64,000 bases of DNA, taken from positions 1,550,001 to 1,614,000 of the forward strand of contig OX337242.1 in the NCBI GenBank assembly GCA_946965045.2, given 5' to 3'. This document shows, one piece after another, positions 1-10,053 of this stretch. This DNA is from Epithemia pelagica. Its lineage: Eukaryota; Bacillariophyta; Bacillariophyceae; Surirellales; Surirellaceae. Positions within the stretch are counted from its first letter, which is position 1. Every line of letters starts with the position of its first letter. A model generated the notes under the pieces. The model saw only the letters and a list, made by a program, of their open reading frames with translations, did not search any database and was not told the DNA's origin. Both the position numbers and the translations under genes were made by a program.

Positions 1-1139
1 ACAGTGACAGAGAGCAAAGCAGAGAAAGTTCGACTGATGGATCTCCAGGTGTCCTGTCAAGAACCGCTCTCGAAGGTGATTCATTTCGAGAACACGTCAA
101 AATTTTGTCCACTGATGGTTCAATAAGCTCGTTAGGCAGGGAAAGTGGAACCCGTACCTTTCCTTTGCCTTTCGAGGACAGACACGATGATCCTAGCGAC
201 ATGAGTCAATCAATTCCATTGAAAGGCCTTCTTGCAGCTGTTGAGCACGGAACTGTTGAACTGAGAAAAAAGTGCATTAAATGGCTCACTCAACCACATG
301 ACTCACCATCAGAGGAAACAAGAAGTGGTGATGATTGCGCTTCAACTTTTCTCCAGACAGAACACAAATTTCAAAGGACAACCGCAGAATGCAGGCATTA
401 CAGTGGGAAAGAATCTGAGTCCTCTCGTGCCCAGAATGTACTTGAGGTTATAGAGCCGCCCAGACCAATGCCCAGCTTTCAGAAAGCTGCAGATGATAGC
501 CTTTGTGAAAGTTCTAATGCAAGCTTCAAATTGAAAGAAGAAACCACCTGTGAATCTGACCAAGAGAAGAATCCTTCTTGCTCAATTACAAGCGCCACAA
601 GACGACGAAACGTGGAGAACAAAGTGAAACACGTAAAGATGAATGAGCTTTCTTCCAGTTCAGTGAGATATAAAATGACTGATGCCGAACCACACGATGT
701 GGAGCAGAGAGATGAAATCTCCTCGAAGCTTTCGTCATTGGATTCGTTGCGGTCATCAGAATCGGCAATACGTGGTCCATTGCTCCTTTCCGACCAAAGC
801 CTCCGTCGCTATAGGCGCAGCGGAAGAAAAAAGAGTTATACCGTTCTGTCCAAAACAACATCCGAAGAACGACGACGATTCCTTTCTTTGTCCAATCCTC
901 CGGCAATGAATGGTGAGAATGGTGATTCGTCTGCACCAGCATTCGAAAGGTTGTACCGCAACGAATATGCATGCAGTGCCAGCCGACACCAACGCAATCC
1001 ACCGAAAATATTGTCCCCCAACGCTACACTATCTCGACGTCTGAACTATCGGCCTTCTGTGACCCAAATGAAACACGATGCGTTTCACCGCAAGCATGGA
1101 ACAACCGCCAAAGATGCAAATGAAGCTTCCTCATTATAG
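1..1139 (+). CDS. Ser-rich uncharacterised protein, 3' part
   Basis: An open frame enters from the left window edge (first whole codon at base 3) and ends with TAG at 1137-1139, so the start codon lies outside the window. The visible 378 residues are hydrophilic and rich in Ser, Arg, Glu and Thr, with no membrane segment and no domain I recognise. A basic stretch (R-R-Y-R-R-S-G-R-K-K) near residues 270-280 could be a nuclear localisation or phosphorylation site. The opening has two similar S-T-D-G-S segments about 30 residues apart. Probably a largely disordered protein. The frame is well supported by its length; the function is unknown. Confidence 0.6.
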   Translation, partial: SDREQSRESSTDGSPGVLSRTALEGDSFREHVKILSTDGSISSLGRESGTRTFPLPFEDRHDDPSDMSQSIPLKGLLAAVEHGTVELRKKCIKWLTQPHDSPSEETRSGDDCASTFLQTEHKFQRTTAECRHYSGKESESSRAQNVLEVIEPPRPMPSFQKAADDSLCESSNASFKLKEETTCESDQEKNPSCSITSATRRRNVENKVKHVKMNELSSSSVRYKMTDAEPHDVEQRDEISSKLSSLDSLRSSESAIRGPLLLSDQSLRRYRRSGRKKSYTVLSKTTSEERRRFLSLSNPPAMNGENGDSSAPAFERLYRNEYACSASRHQRNPPKILSPNATLSRRLNYRPSVTQMKHDAFHRKHGTTAKDANEASSL

Positions 1140-2272
1140 GCGAGAAGACATATCAAGGTCCGCGAACCACGATAGTCGAATGAGGCTGAGGCAAAGCCGA
1201 AATATATAGCAGTTTATGGATGATCGCTTATCTGAGGCGACGTTCTCTTTTGACAAACGATAGGAGCAAAAACACGGAATGTGGTACAAACTCGCCGAGG
1301 CAAGCAGAAAACATGAAACAATAGTCGCACGGTATTAACGAGTCGACTCCAAGTGATCTTTCGAACGATGAAGATAAATGCTTTCGATACGCGAGCGGCC
1401 GCCTTTTACCGGAACGATGTTTGTCCTCTGTTTCGTAACTTTTTCGCTCTCTTTTCGCGTCGAAAACCATGTAGACTTCTCGGCTTTGGCACGGTCGTCA
1501 CCATTTCAGTTCCTCGACGAATTAAGCAACTTGACCCGAGCTCGTCCGACAGCGAGTTGAACGTCGTTTCATCCACGACCGACCACAATGAAATTTAATT
1601 AAAAGCAATCATGGATCAAGGCACCACACGGTAGTCGTGCGCCGCGGTTTAGGATAACTGTGATGGACCGATTTGTACTATTGAAAGAATTCCGACTCAA
1701 TTGCTGGCCTCCCGGCTTTGGCCTTTGTGCGATGCTAGGACATATTTTTTCTCGATCGTTAGTGCTACAGACAATGTGAGCATTAGATTGCCTCCCCTCA
1801 CAGATGCTACCCAACGGAAAGTTTCGGAATCACGCTTGATGATGGCCTAAATCGAAACATTTTGTGGGTCCCGATCTTGAATAATTGTTCACATTGAGAT
1901 GGAGCACGCAGCACGCTCCATGCGAGGGCGTCTTCTATGTAGGCGCAGTCGCACTTCTAAATACTCCAAATCCATTCCGAAAGCAAGACCAAACAATCCG
2001 AGGAGTGGACTGGAGCAAACGTCGGCGACACTGGGTTTCGCTCGACTGAAACAGCCGGGCCACAAGAGCAAGAGCCGAGACCGAGAGAGAGATGCGCGGA
2101 AAAGATTTCTCTCGCTCTCGGCGGTTCATTGAATGAGGATTTTGTATTCATCACACGCATTTCGTACAAACTTCTAGTTTCCCGCTCCTTTCCGATCCAT
2201 TCCGACGCTGTGATAGTGAAGCGTCTTGTGTAACTCGTCTCTACTGTTCCCAACTCGTTGTTGTGTCGGACC
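1140..2272. other. Intergenic region, no gene seen
   Basis: Only short overlapping frames on both strands, none with recognisable protein character. It holds the 3' flank of the first gene and the promoter of the gene at 2273. No repeat or RNA gene was recognised. Confidence 0.5.
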
Positions 2273-4894
2273 ATGAGATTTAACAGCCGAAGAGCCGAAG
2301 CCGCATCGGCATCGAAACGGCAACTCACTGCGGTTCACTCGCGTGACAGCATGAGCCACCAAGCCACCGATCCTAGAGGAACCACATCTAGTTTGAAGGG
2401 ATTTTTTCGACGGAGATCGCAGAATGGGTCATTTCCTGTATCAGGAATTGGTGTGGATGAATGGTCGGTGGCAACGACTTCGACCAACGAGTCTTCTACC
2501 AATAAGAATAAAAGTCGTTTGTACAATCACCGAAAACAGAGCTTTGTTCCTCAACACCATACTTCTTTTGGTGCTGTACAAAGAGGTACATCTCCTTCCA
2601 ACTATGTCATCCCGGAACAGGAAAGGGAGGACACGGTGATTAATCGTGAGCTGCAGACGAAGGTATCGATGAAAGCGACCAAATCGGTCGACTTTGCTCC
2701 TCATCCATCAATACTCGCAGCTCCGAAGGAATCAGAAACTGTTCCCCTTTCTTCCACTGAGAAGGGAGGCAATGAGGATCCTGTCGGTGCAGATACGGCC
2801 ACCATAGCACAAAAGAGTGATGGAAAAGAAAGCTTCCAGTCAAACGAATCCAGATCCGACCGTCGATCAACCAAAAAGGCATCACGGTGGCGCTCTGCCT
2901 CCAGACGATCTCCCCCCTCTGGCGAATCATCGTCCTCCTCTCGTTATGGGCTGTCCGCCTCTGCGCTACGACGATTGTTTCCAGGGCGACGGTTTGGTTC
3001 CCGGAAAGATGGTCGATCTCGGTCTTCGGCGTTTCCCACGACCAACTCCTCGTCGACAGGAAGGAGTCCGAACGACGTGGTGGAACCAAACGAGCGCTTA
3101 CCAAGTACAACAGGTGACAATAGATCTGGTTCTGCTATCAAGTCTTCCGCCTCGGAAGATTTGCCAAGGACGGAGCATGGAAGAAGCCTTTCTCCGCTCA
3201 AACGACTTCGACGAAAAACACAAAGCAGGTCCACAGAAGACGTGGATCGTTCGTCGACACGTGGGTCCTCGCGGATGCCCCGAAAAGGTACATTTGATTT
3301 CAACACAACGATTCGTTCAGTTTCATCCGCCCCTGTGGAACATGAAAGGACCTCTCATCGCCACATGATTGGGCGCAGTCGAAGGTCTCGATCGAGACGA
3401 TTCATTGGAAGGAACACTGGAAGGTCCTCCTCGGTCCCACCCATGTCCTCGAGATCGTCGTCACAGCACAGTCGTAGACCAAAGAGAGGGACTAGCTATG
3501 TGCAGCTAGAGGGATCGCCCACCAATCAAGAAGATCAATGTGAATCAGAACTCCCGAAAGATGGACAGACTGCACCCGATCTTGAGGGTAGTGACAAGCG
3601 TGAAATAGACAAGAAAACAGAAGCAGAATCGAGTACACGGTCGATCCACTGGGTTGAGCTAGATCCTTTGAAGGAAAGCGGAACATCATCGAAGAACGAG
3701 CTCATGGTCTCCAAGCAGCGCATTCCTTCTCCGCCGAAAGATACTATCCATAAAAGGCGACCATCCACCGGTGCGGACTCATACAAGTCGTTTGAGTCGA
3801 CTCGTTCTTGTCCAATTCCCCAGAGGCCCTTCACGATGCGACCAGGCCTTGTGAGGGTGTCTATTAGTTCGAACGCCTCGTGTGACTCATCCGATTCCAG
3901 GCGTCATCAGGGGGCGTACGATATGGAGTCGGTCACATCCGCTCCACTGGACGAAGAAATTACGATTCGCCGGCGAATGGCCCGAAGAGGTTCTTATGGA
4001 ATGGACAGTGTTCGATCTGCTTCATCCTCTCATTCAGACCTTGGTTCCGTCAGGTCGTTGTCCAGGAAGGGATCCTTTGGTTCGATCCACTCGACTGTGT
4101 CCGCCCCACCGGAACGAATCTTTGCATCTTCCTTCAAACCGGAGCGAGTGGATCGCACACCTGTTCCCTATCTTTCTGCCCCCCGGCGAGGAACGGTGGT
4201 ATCCATCAAGTCAGCCGCTGCATCCGCTCGTCAACAAGTTCCGACCAAGCCTTTTCCGATGGCGAGAAGAGGTTCGGAATCCTCGCAGTCGGTGGAAACC
4301 GACGTATCGGATCAAAAGTCATTGTCGTATCTGCCAATGCCCCGAAGAGGATCATTCGTTTCCATTGAATCAACGGTTTCTGCTCCTTCGGAAATGCCAT
4401 CGTCCCTCTACATGGAACGAAGAGGTTCCACTCGATCTGTTTCCTCCCAATCGATGGAAACGGATGGTTCGGATCACGAGCCAATCTCCTATCTACCGGT
4501 AGACTCTTCGGCACGATCGTTTGGTTCGGTGGACTCGGTTGCTTCTGCTCCACAAACCATGAGTGCTTCTCTCTACATGCCCCGAAGTACGTCCGGTCCT
4601 TCTGACTCTTCTTCATCTCCCGGAGCGGCTCCGGTGTTTTCGGGTCGTGCGGCGCGACGAGGATCCTTTGTGCAGATTGAGCCCAATGTATTTTCCAGCG
4701 ACAGGTCCCAGTTTTCCATGCACAGTATTGAAGCGAGTGGTTCGGACGAATCGTCGGACGACGATGAATCGGAAACGGATGCATCGGAACTAGGGGGAGA
4801 AACGACGGATGCGGATACCGTGGATCCCGACGAATCGGGAAATGAACAAGAAGAAGAAGAAACGACGCGTCGATGGTCCAATGTTGATATTTAA
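2273..4894 (+). CDS. Ser/Arg-rich protein with repeated R-R-G-S motifs
   Basis: Single-exon gene of 873 residues. I chose the ATG at 2273; the frame runs a few codons further upstream but only from a TTG. The N-terminal two-thirds are Ser/Arg-rich and low complexity. The C-terminal third has an irregular repeat of about 30-45 residues built on R-R-G-S-(F/Y), then S-(I/V)-x-S and S-A-P; I count about seven copies, for example near bases 3985, 4060, 4180, 4260, 4335, 4415 and 4655. R-R-x-S is the consensus for basophilic kinases such as PKA and, when phosphorylated, for some 14-3-3 sites. The tail is strongly acidic (poly-Asp/Glu/Ser) and ends in W-S-N-V-D-I. No catalytic domain or membrane segment is visible. 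A disordered multi-site phosphoprotein or scaffold is plausible, but this is inference. Confidence 0.7.
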   Translation: MRFNSRRAEAASASKRQLTAVHSRDSMSHQATDPRGTTSSLKGFFRRRSQNGSFPVSGIGVDEWSVATTSTNESSTNKNKSRLYNHRKQSFVPQHHTSFGAVQRGTSPSNYVIPEQEREDTVINRELQTKVSMKATKSVDFAPHPSILAAPKESETVPLSSTEKGGNEDPVGADTATIAQKSDGKESFQSNESRSDRRSTKKASRWRSASRRSPPSGESSSSSRYGLSASALRRLFPGRRFGSRKDGRSRSSAFPTTNSSSTGRSPNDVVEPNERLPSTTGDNRSGSAIKSSASEDLPRTEHGRSLSPLKRLRRKTQSRSTEDVDRSSTRGSSRMPRKGTFDFNTTIRSVSSAPVEHERTSHRHMIGRSRRSRSRRFIGRNTGRSSSVPPMSSRSSSQHSRRPKRGTSYVQLEGSPTNQEDQCESELPKDGQTAPDLEGSDKREIDKKTEAESSTRSIHWVELDPLKESGTSSKNELMVSKQRIPSPPKDTIHKRRPSTGADSYKSFESTRSCPIPQRPFTMRPGLVRVSISSNASCDSSDSRRHQGAYDMESVTSAPLDEEITIRRRMARRGSYGMDSVRSASSSHSDLGSVRSLSRKGSFGSIHSTVSAPPERIFASSFKPERVDRTPVPYLSAPRRGTVVSIKSAAASARQQVPTKPFPMARRGSESSQSVETDVSDQKSLSYLPMPRRGSFVSIESTVSAPSEMPSSLYMERRGSTRSVSSQSMETDGSDHEPISYLPVDSSARSFGSVDSVASAPQTMSASLYMPRSTSGPSDSSSSPGAAPVFSGRAARRGSFVQIEPNVFSSDRSQFSMHSIEASGSDESSDDDESETDASELGGETTDADTVDPDESGNEQEEEETTRRWSNVDI

Positions 4895-5217
4895 AAAAGC
4901 ATATCTATTGAATTAGGGAGACATTTCATCATTTTGAGAAGAGCAATAGGCGAAGGTGCACTCCATCTCTGGCAGCTACCTACTCCTACAAAAGGGAGTA
5001 GAAGGTGGTAGTGAGACATAGCTACCATAGCACCGCGCCATCGTTTCCCGAGCGTGCCCTCCAGAAGAGTCGACCGCAGGTGCGAGGAGGCCCATTATCA
5101 TCCAACAAAATGGCGCGCACCTTCGCGCCTGTGCCACCATCATATGTTTGGTTCATTCATCTCGTCTCGACAACCGACAACATCAAAACACTGAGGGAAA
5201 AGGAAAGGCCATGAGCC
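4895..5217. promoter_or_regulatory. 5' flank of MSH6
   Basis: This gene-free stretch holds the 3' end of the previous gene and the MSH6 promoter. It contains the decamer CTACTCCTAC at about 4980, followed by its near-inverse GGGAGTAG at about 4994. Similar sequence occurs upstream of the genes at 15136 and 22549. No TATA box was identified. Confidence 0.35.
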
Positions 5218-5240
5218 ATGAAGTCCAAACCATCCAGTAG
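5211..5240 (+). promoter_or_regulatory. Upstream ORF overlapping the MSH6 start
   Basis: An ATG at 5211, seven bases before the MSH6 ATG and in another frame, opens a nine-codon frame that stops at 5238-5240 inside MSH6. If used, it would compete with MSH6 initiation. It could be incidental; the start at 5218 is chosen because it opens the long MSH6 frame. Confidence 0.4.
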
Positions 5241-8200
5241 CGGCAGTAAGCCGAAGCAAGTGAGTTTGTTTGACTTTTTTGGAAAAGTCAAGAAACCAAA
5301 ATCTTCCTCTGGTGGTAGTAGCAGTACCAAGGCAACAGTGTCCAAGCCACCTCCCAAAACCACCATTCAACCATCCAACCATCAGCAGGACGACGGCAAG
5401 TCTTCCACCACCCCCAATAACAACAAGATCGAAAGAAAGTCTCTTGTGGTTTCCCCCGCCGTCACAGAGAATCCAACATCATGTCATGTTCCGGTCCAAA
5501 AAAAGACCACCGCCATGGACCAAAATGAAGAACCACCCATGAAACAGCCCACGCCGTCGCAGAAGCGTATTCGACGCATGGCATTGGAAGATACAGACGA
5601 CGAGGAAACCAACGTTGGAACAGTCAAAAACATGGATCGATCGAGAAAAGACAAGAAGAACAAGAATTCACGGGAGACGACGGGCAAACGACCAAGGTCT
5701 CGCGAATCCGTGCGACGTTCCGTGGCATCCCAAAAAATCCAACCCATGGATCTTGAAGATACCGACGATGAAGAGGAAGGTGGCAATCATTCACGGGGAA
5801 GAACATCCAAAAGAGAAGAAGAGGAAGAGAGTGAATCTGAATTTGAAGCGGATGAGGATGCCGAAGAAAGTGAACTCGAGTTTAACCCCGACGACGAAGA
5901 AGAACACGAGGAAGACGCTTTGGATCAGGAAGCAAAGACTCCGAGAAAAAAGCAAAAGACCGCCCCATTGTCCACGTCGAGTCAGAAAACGTGGAAACAG
6001 ATTACTCCAGCCTCCAAACAACAACCAGGCAACCGTGTTTCGTCCACAGTCCAAAAGACCCCGCAGTCTCTCGGATCGTTTACCGCCCGCAAAATTACCC
6101 CATTGTCCGACAATAGTCGTCGACAAGATCTCGCCCTTACACCCATTTCCAGCAGCACTCAAGGAACTGCAATGGTTGGCAGCCAAGGCTCTTTGCGTTC
6201 TTCTCAACCTGACTCTCAACAGCAGCAACAACAACAACACAAGCCGCCCATGTTTACAAGAAATGCCATTAACCCAATGGGGACGCACGTACATAACCAC
6301 CTCAAGTTCTTACATCCACCGAGAGACAACCAAGGACGGTCGCCGGATCATGTCGACTATGATTGCCGGACTCTGCGTGTGTCGCTGCCGGATTGGCAAC
6401 GAGTCACTGGTGGCCCAATGACCAACGCGGTCAAGCAATGGTGGGATTTGAAATCACAATACTTTGATACGATTTTGTTGTTCAAGACGGGCAAGTTTTA
6501 CGAGCTCTACCACATGGATGCCGATATTGGGGTGCAAGTGTTGGGCTTGATTTACATGAAAGACCACGTGGCGCATGCCGGATTTCCCGAAAAGTCGTAC
6601 GGGGTCATGGCCGACAAGCTGGTCCGAGCGGGATACAAGGTGGCCCGCGTCGAACAAACGGAAACGCCCGACATGCTCAAGGAACGCAAAAAGCATCACA
6701 AGGGCAAGGATTCGCCCAAGGTAGTCAACCGCGAAGTTTGCAGTATTCTGACGCTGGGGACGAGAACCTGCTGCTTTATGGACGACACTCGTCAAGTGGA
6801 ACAGCACCCGGACGCCCTGGCCGCTGTGGGACCCCTCCTGACCATTGCAGAACAATCACTGGATGGCGACAACCGCAATGAGGACGACCATGACACAACC
6901 TTGACTCGTGAATTTGGTGTAACTGTGGTGGATGCACCACGGGGATGGATTACAATGGGGCAGTTTCAAGACGACTGTCTTTGCAGTCATTTGCAAACGC
7001 TCTTGGCTGCGTTTTCTCCATCTGAGGTAAGGAAAAGTCAACCCATGGCGCATGTTTTAGATTTCCAACGTTTGATGCTGACTTGTCTCATTCATTTTTG
7101 CGTTGTCTCTCAAGATTCTCTATCAAGCGGATGATGCAACGAACACAACGGGGTCATCCAAACACCATCTGACTGTCAAATCCTTGATTGTGAGCTATCG
7201 AAACAATGCGGTTTCGCCATGTCGAATCGAAGTGATCAAGGAGAAGGAATCGTTTCCCAAGTCCACGGCTTTGGATCCCCGTATTCGAGAGGCCCTGCAG
7301 AGAACCAGTCCGACCCATCCATGGGATGTCAACGAAACACTTTACGAGTTGCAGAATCGACGACACAAGTATTACTTTCAGGGAAATCATGCGACTGAGA
7401 GTAGTGCGAACGAGACATTTCCGTCGCTTCCGCCCTTGTTGAAACTTTTGGTTAGTGAACCCCAAGCAAATGGGTCAGCCTTGTCCAGTTTTGGTGCCTC
7501 TTTGTACTACCTCCAGCGGAATTTGATCGATGCAGAAATAATGTCAATGGGTGTTATGAAGGAATATCCCTCTCCAACGTCCACTCTCTGCTTAGGAGGG
7601 ATACGTCAACCTCAATTCATGAGTGATCAATCTCAAGACGATCCAAACAAGGAAGAGGAACCCACCCCTCACCAGTCCGACAAAGACGTCACAGGAGAAG
7701 CTGCCATGTCACTCGAAGGAACAACTTTGCATAACCTTGAAATCATTGCAAACTCTGATGACAACAAGGAAGCCGGTAGTCTTTGGTCAAAGCTGCACAG
7801 TACCAAGACGCCTCATGGAGCCAGACTGCTTCGGGCTTGGCTGTTGCGACCGTTGTTTCGCAAAAAAGACATTGACCGTCGTGCGGATGCCGTGGAGGAG
7901 TTGACACAGGGCGGCTCCGCATCGATTGTCTGCGGGCAAGCTCGTAAGGTATTGGCTAAATGTGGGGATTTGGAACGATTGCTCAGCCGCGTTCACAGTA
8001 TGAGTGGTGCGGGAGCTATGAACGACGCAGTGCAGGATGGTTCCATTGCTGGGGCACACCCCAATGAACGGGCTGTACTCTATGAGGAAGCCGACTATAC
8101 GAAACGAAAGGTTGGAGATTTCTCAAAGGTTCTCAATGGTTTGAAACAGGCTACAAGACTACCGGCCCTATTTGAGGAGCTTCAACTGCAAGAGGGAGGC

Positions 8201-9794
8201 CTTTTGGCAAAAATAGTCAAGCACCCTGAACATGGTGGTTGCTTTCCTGACATTGCCGCAGATTTGGAATGGTATTTTGAAAACTTTGATTGCGAACAAG
8301 CTTCGCAAGGCCTATTCGAGCCTAGTTATGGCGTAGATGCACTCTTCGACCAAGCTTGTGAAACTGTAGAGAGAATCAAAGCAGACCTAGTGGCATACAA
8401 GAATGAAATGTGTCAAGATTTCCTCTCGTCTCAAGCTCGATCAGCATGGACATATATCAATACGAAGCCTGACTCCAAAGACAAGTACCTTATTGAGCTA
8501 CCCGCGAGTATTCGGGTACCGGACGATTGGATCTTGAAGGCGAAACGAGGAAAAGGAGCCAAACAAGTCAACAAATACCGCACAGCAGTGGTTGAGGAAA
8601 TGGTTGCTGAACTCGAAAGAGCTTTGGAAACTCTCACTGAACGCAAAGCTCGTGCAGTCCAACTGATTTTCGCACGGTTCGATGCCAATCGTGATTCATG
8701 GGCTGCCGCTGCGCAGGCGACAGCTCTGTTGGATGCGCTTTGTGCCATGGCCCAACTCGCATCACAACCAGGCTACACACGACCTAGAATCTTGGATCAT
8801 TCAGAAACAAACGGATCGGTCCTTTCTTTTCGTCAAGCACGACATCCTTGCGTAGAGGGTTTACTATCATCCCCGGAGTTCATTCCCAATGACCTGGCTC
8901 TTGGTGGACTATCGGGACAAGAAAACTCCGAACGAGTTTTACTATTGAGTGGTCCAAATATGGGAGGAAAAAGTACATTCTTGAGGCAAACATGCATACT
9001 TGCCATTCTTGCTCAGATAGGTTCTTTCGTTCCTGCCGAGGAGTTCGAACTGACACCCATTGATCGAATCTATACAAGACTTGGTACGTTGTCCTTGCTC
9101 GATGCGGTGCTGAGTGCTGCTGCATTGCTCACCATTGTCTCTTGTCTTCCAACTTTGTGTTTATTAGGGGCCTCTGATAGGATCTTATTGGGCCAGTCCA
9201 CCTTTTTTGTCGAAGTAAGTTCAACGGGTAAAGAGTTTTGTTGCTTCTCGAGGATCGGTCTAACGATAAATATGTTCTTAGCTGTCAGAGACATCGGCGG
9301 CGCTTCGAGGAGCTACCAGTCGAAGTTTGGTCATTATGGACGAACTTGGCCGTGGAACATCAACATTTGATGGTACGGCCATTGCATTTGCGGCTGTGAA
9401 GCACTTGGTGGAGCGGAACAAGTGTTTGGCACTGTTCGCAACCCATTACCACAACTTGTTAGACGATTGGAACAGTCATCCATTGGTTCGCCTAGGACAC
9501 ATGGAATGCATGGTTGAAAATGATGATGATGAACAAGCCGCTGGTGCAACCGGTGTACCTAGCCGGGTAACCTTTCTCTACACACTTGGCAATGGCGCAT
9601 GCCCAAAGAGCTTTGGAATCAATGTCGCGCGACTTGCCGGCTTGCCAAATGACGTCCTAGTCAAGGCAGGGGACATCTCAAAGTCTTTTGAGAATGAAAT
9701 GGGTGCCAATTTAATTCGAAAGAAGGTCGAAGCCGCTATCGAGTCCAACGATTGGGAGCAGGTACGAACACTATGGCAGGAAGTTCAGCACTAG
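5218..9794 (+). CDS. MSH6: DNA mismatch-repair protein MSH6 (MutS homolog)
   Basis: Four exons: 5218-7026, 7115-9083, 9168-9214, 9282-9794, giving 1445 residues; all three introns are GT-AG (88, 84 and 67 bp) and joining them keeps the frame. In the MSH2-MSH6 heterodimer this subunit recognises base mismatches and small loops and starts nuclear repair. Residues 14-21 (Q-V-S-L-F-D-F-F) fit the PCNA-interacting box typical of the MSH6 N-terminus. A long charged, disordered linker follows. The mismatch-binding domain has the conserved Phe-Tyr-Glu (427-429, G-K-F-Y-E-L-Y). The C-terminal ATPase has Walker A (G-P-N-M-G-G-K-S-T, about 1216-1224), the S-T-F-F-V-E segment split by introns, Walker B (V-I-M-D-E, about 1292-1296) and the T-H-Y-H motif. 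Length is close to family size. Exon 3 is only 47 bp. The Phe-Tyr-Glu rules out MSH2; the PIP box and linker favour MSH6. Confidence 0.95.
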
Positions 9795-10053
9795 ATTGTG
9801 TCGAATTCTTTACCAATGAACCGCTCGTTGGCCTACGAGGAAGTCATGTGTTGCAGTATAGGCGAAAGAAGTATTTCAAACAAGACGATTTGCACTAATA
9901 TAGTAGTTACTCTGGCTTATGCAATAGTACCCTGAATTGAACACCACAGTGTTCTTTCTCTAACCCCTTACCCACAAATATGTCTGACCTTGTTGGTCTG
10001 ACCCACACAGCCGTTTCAACGACTGTTTCGCCCCCTTTTCGTTACCACCCAAA

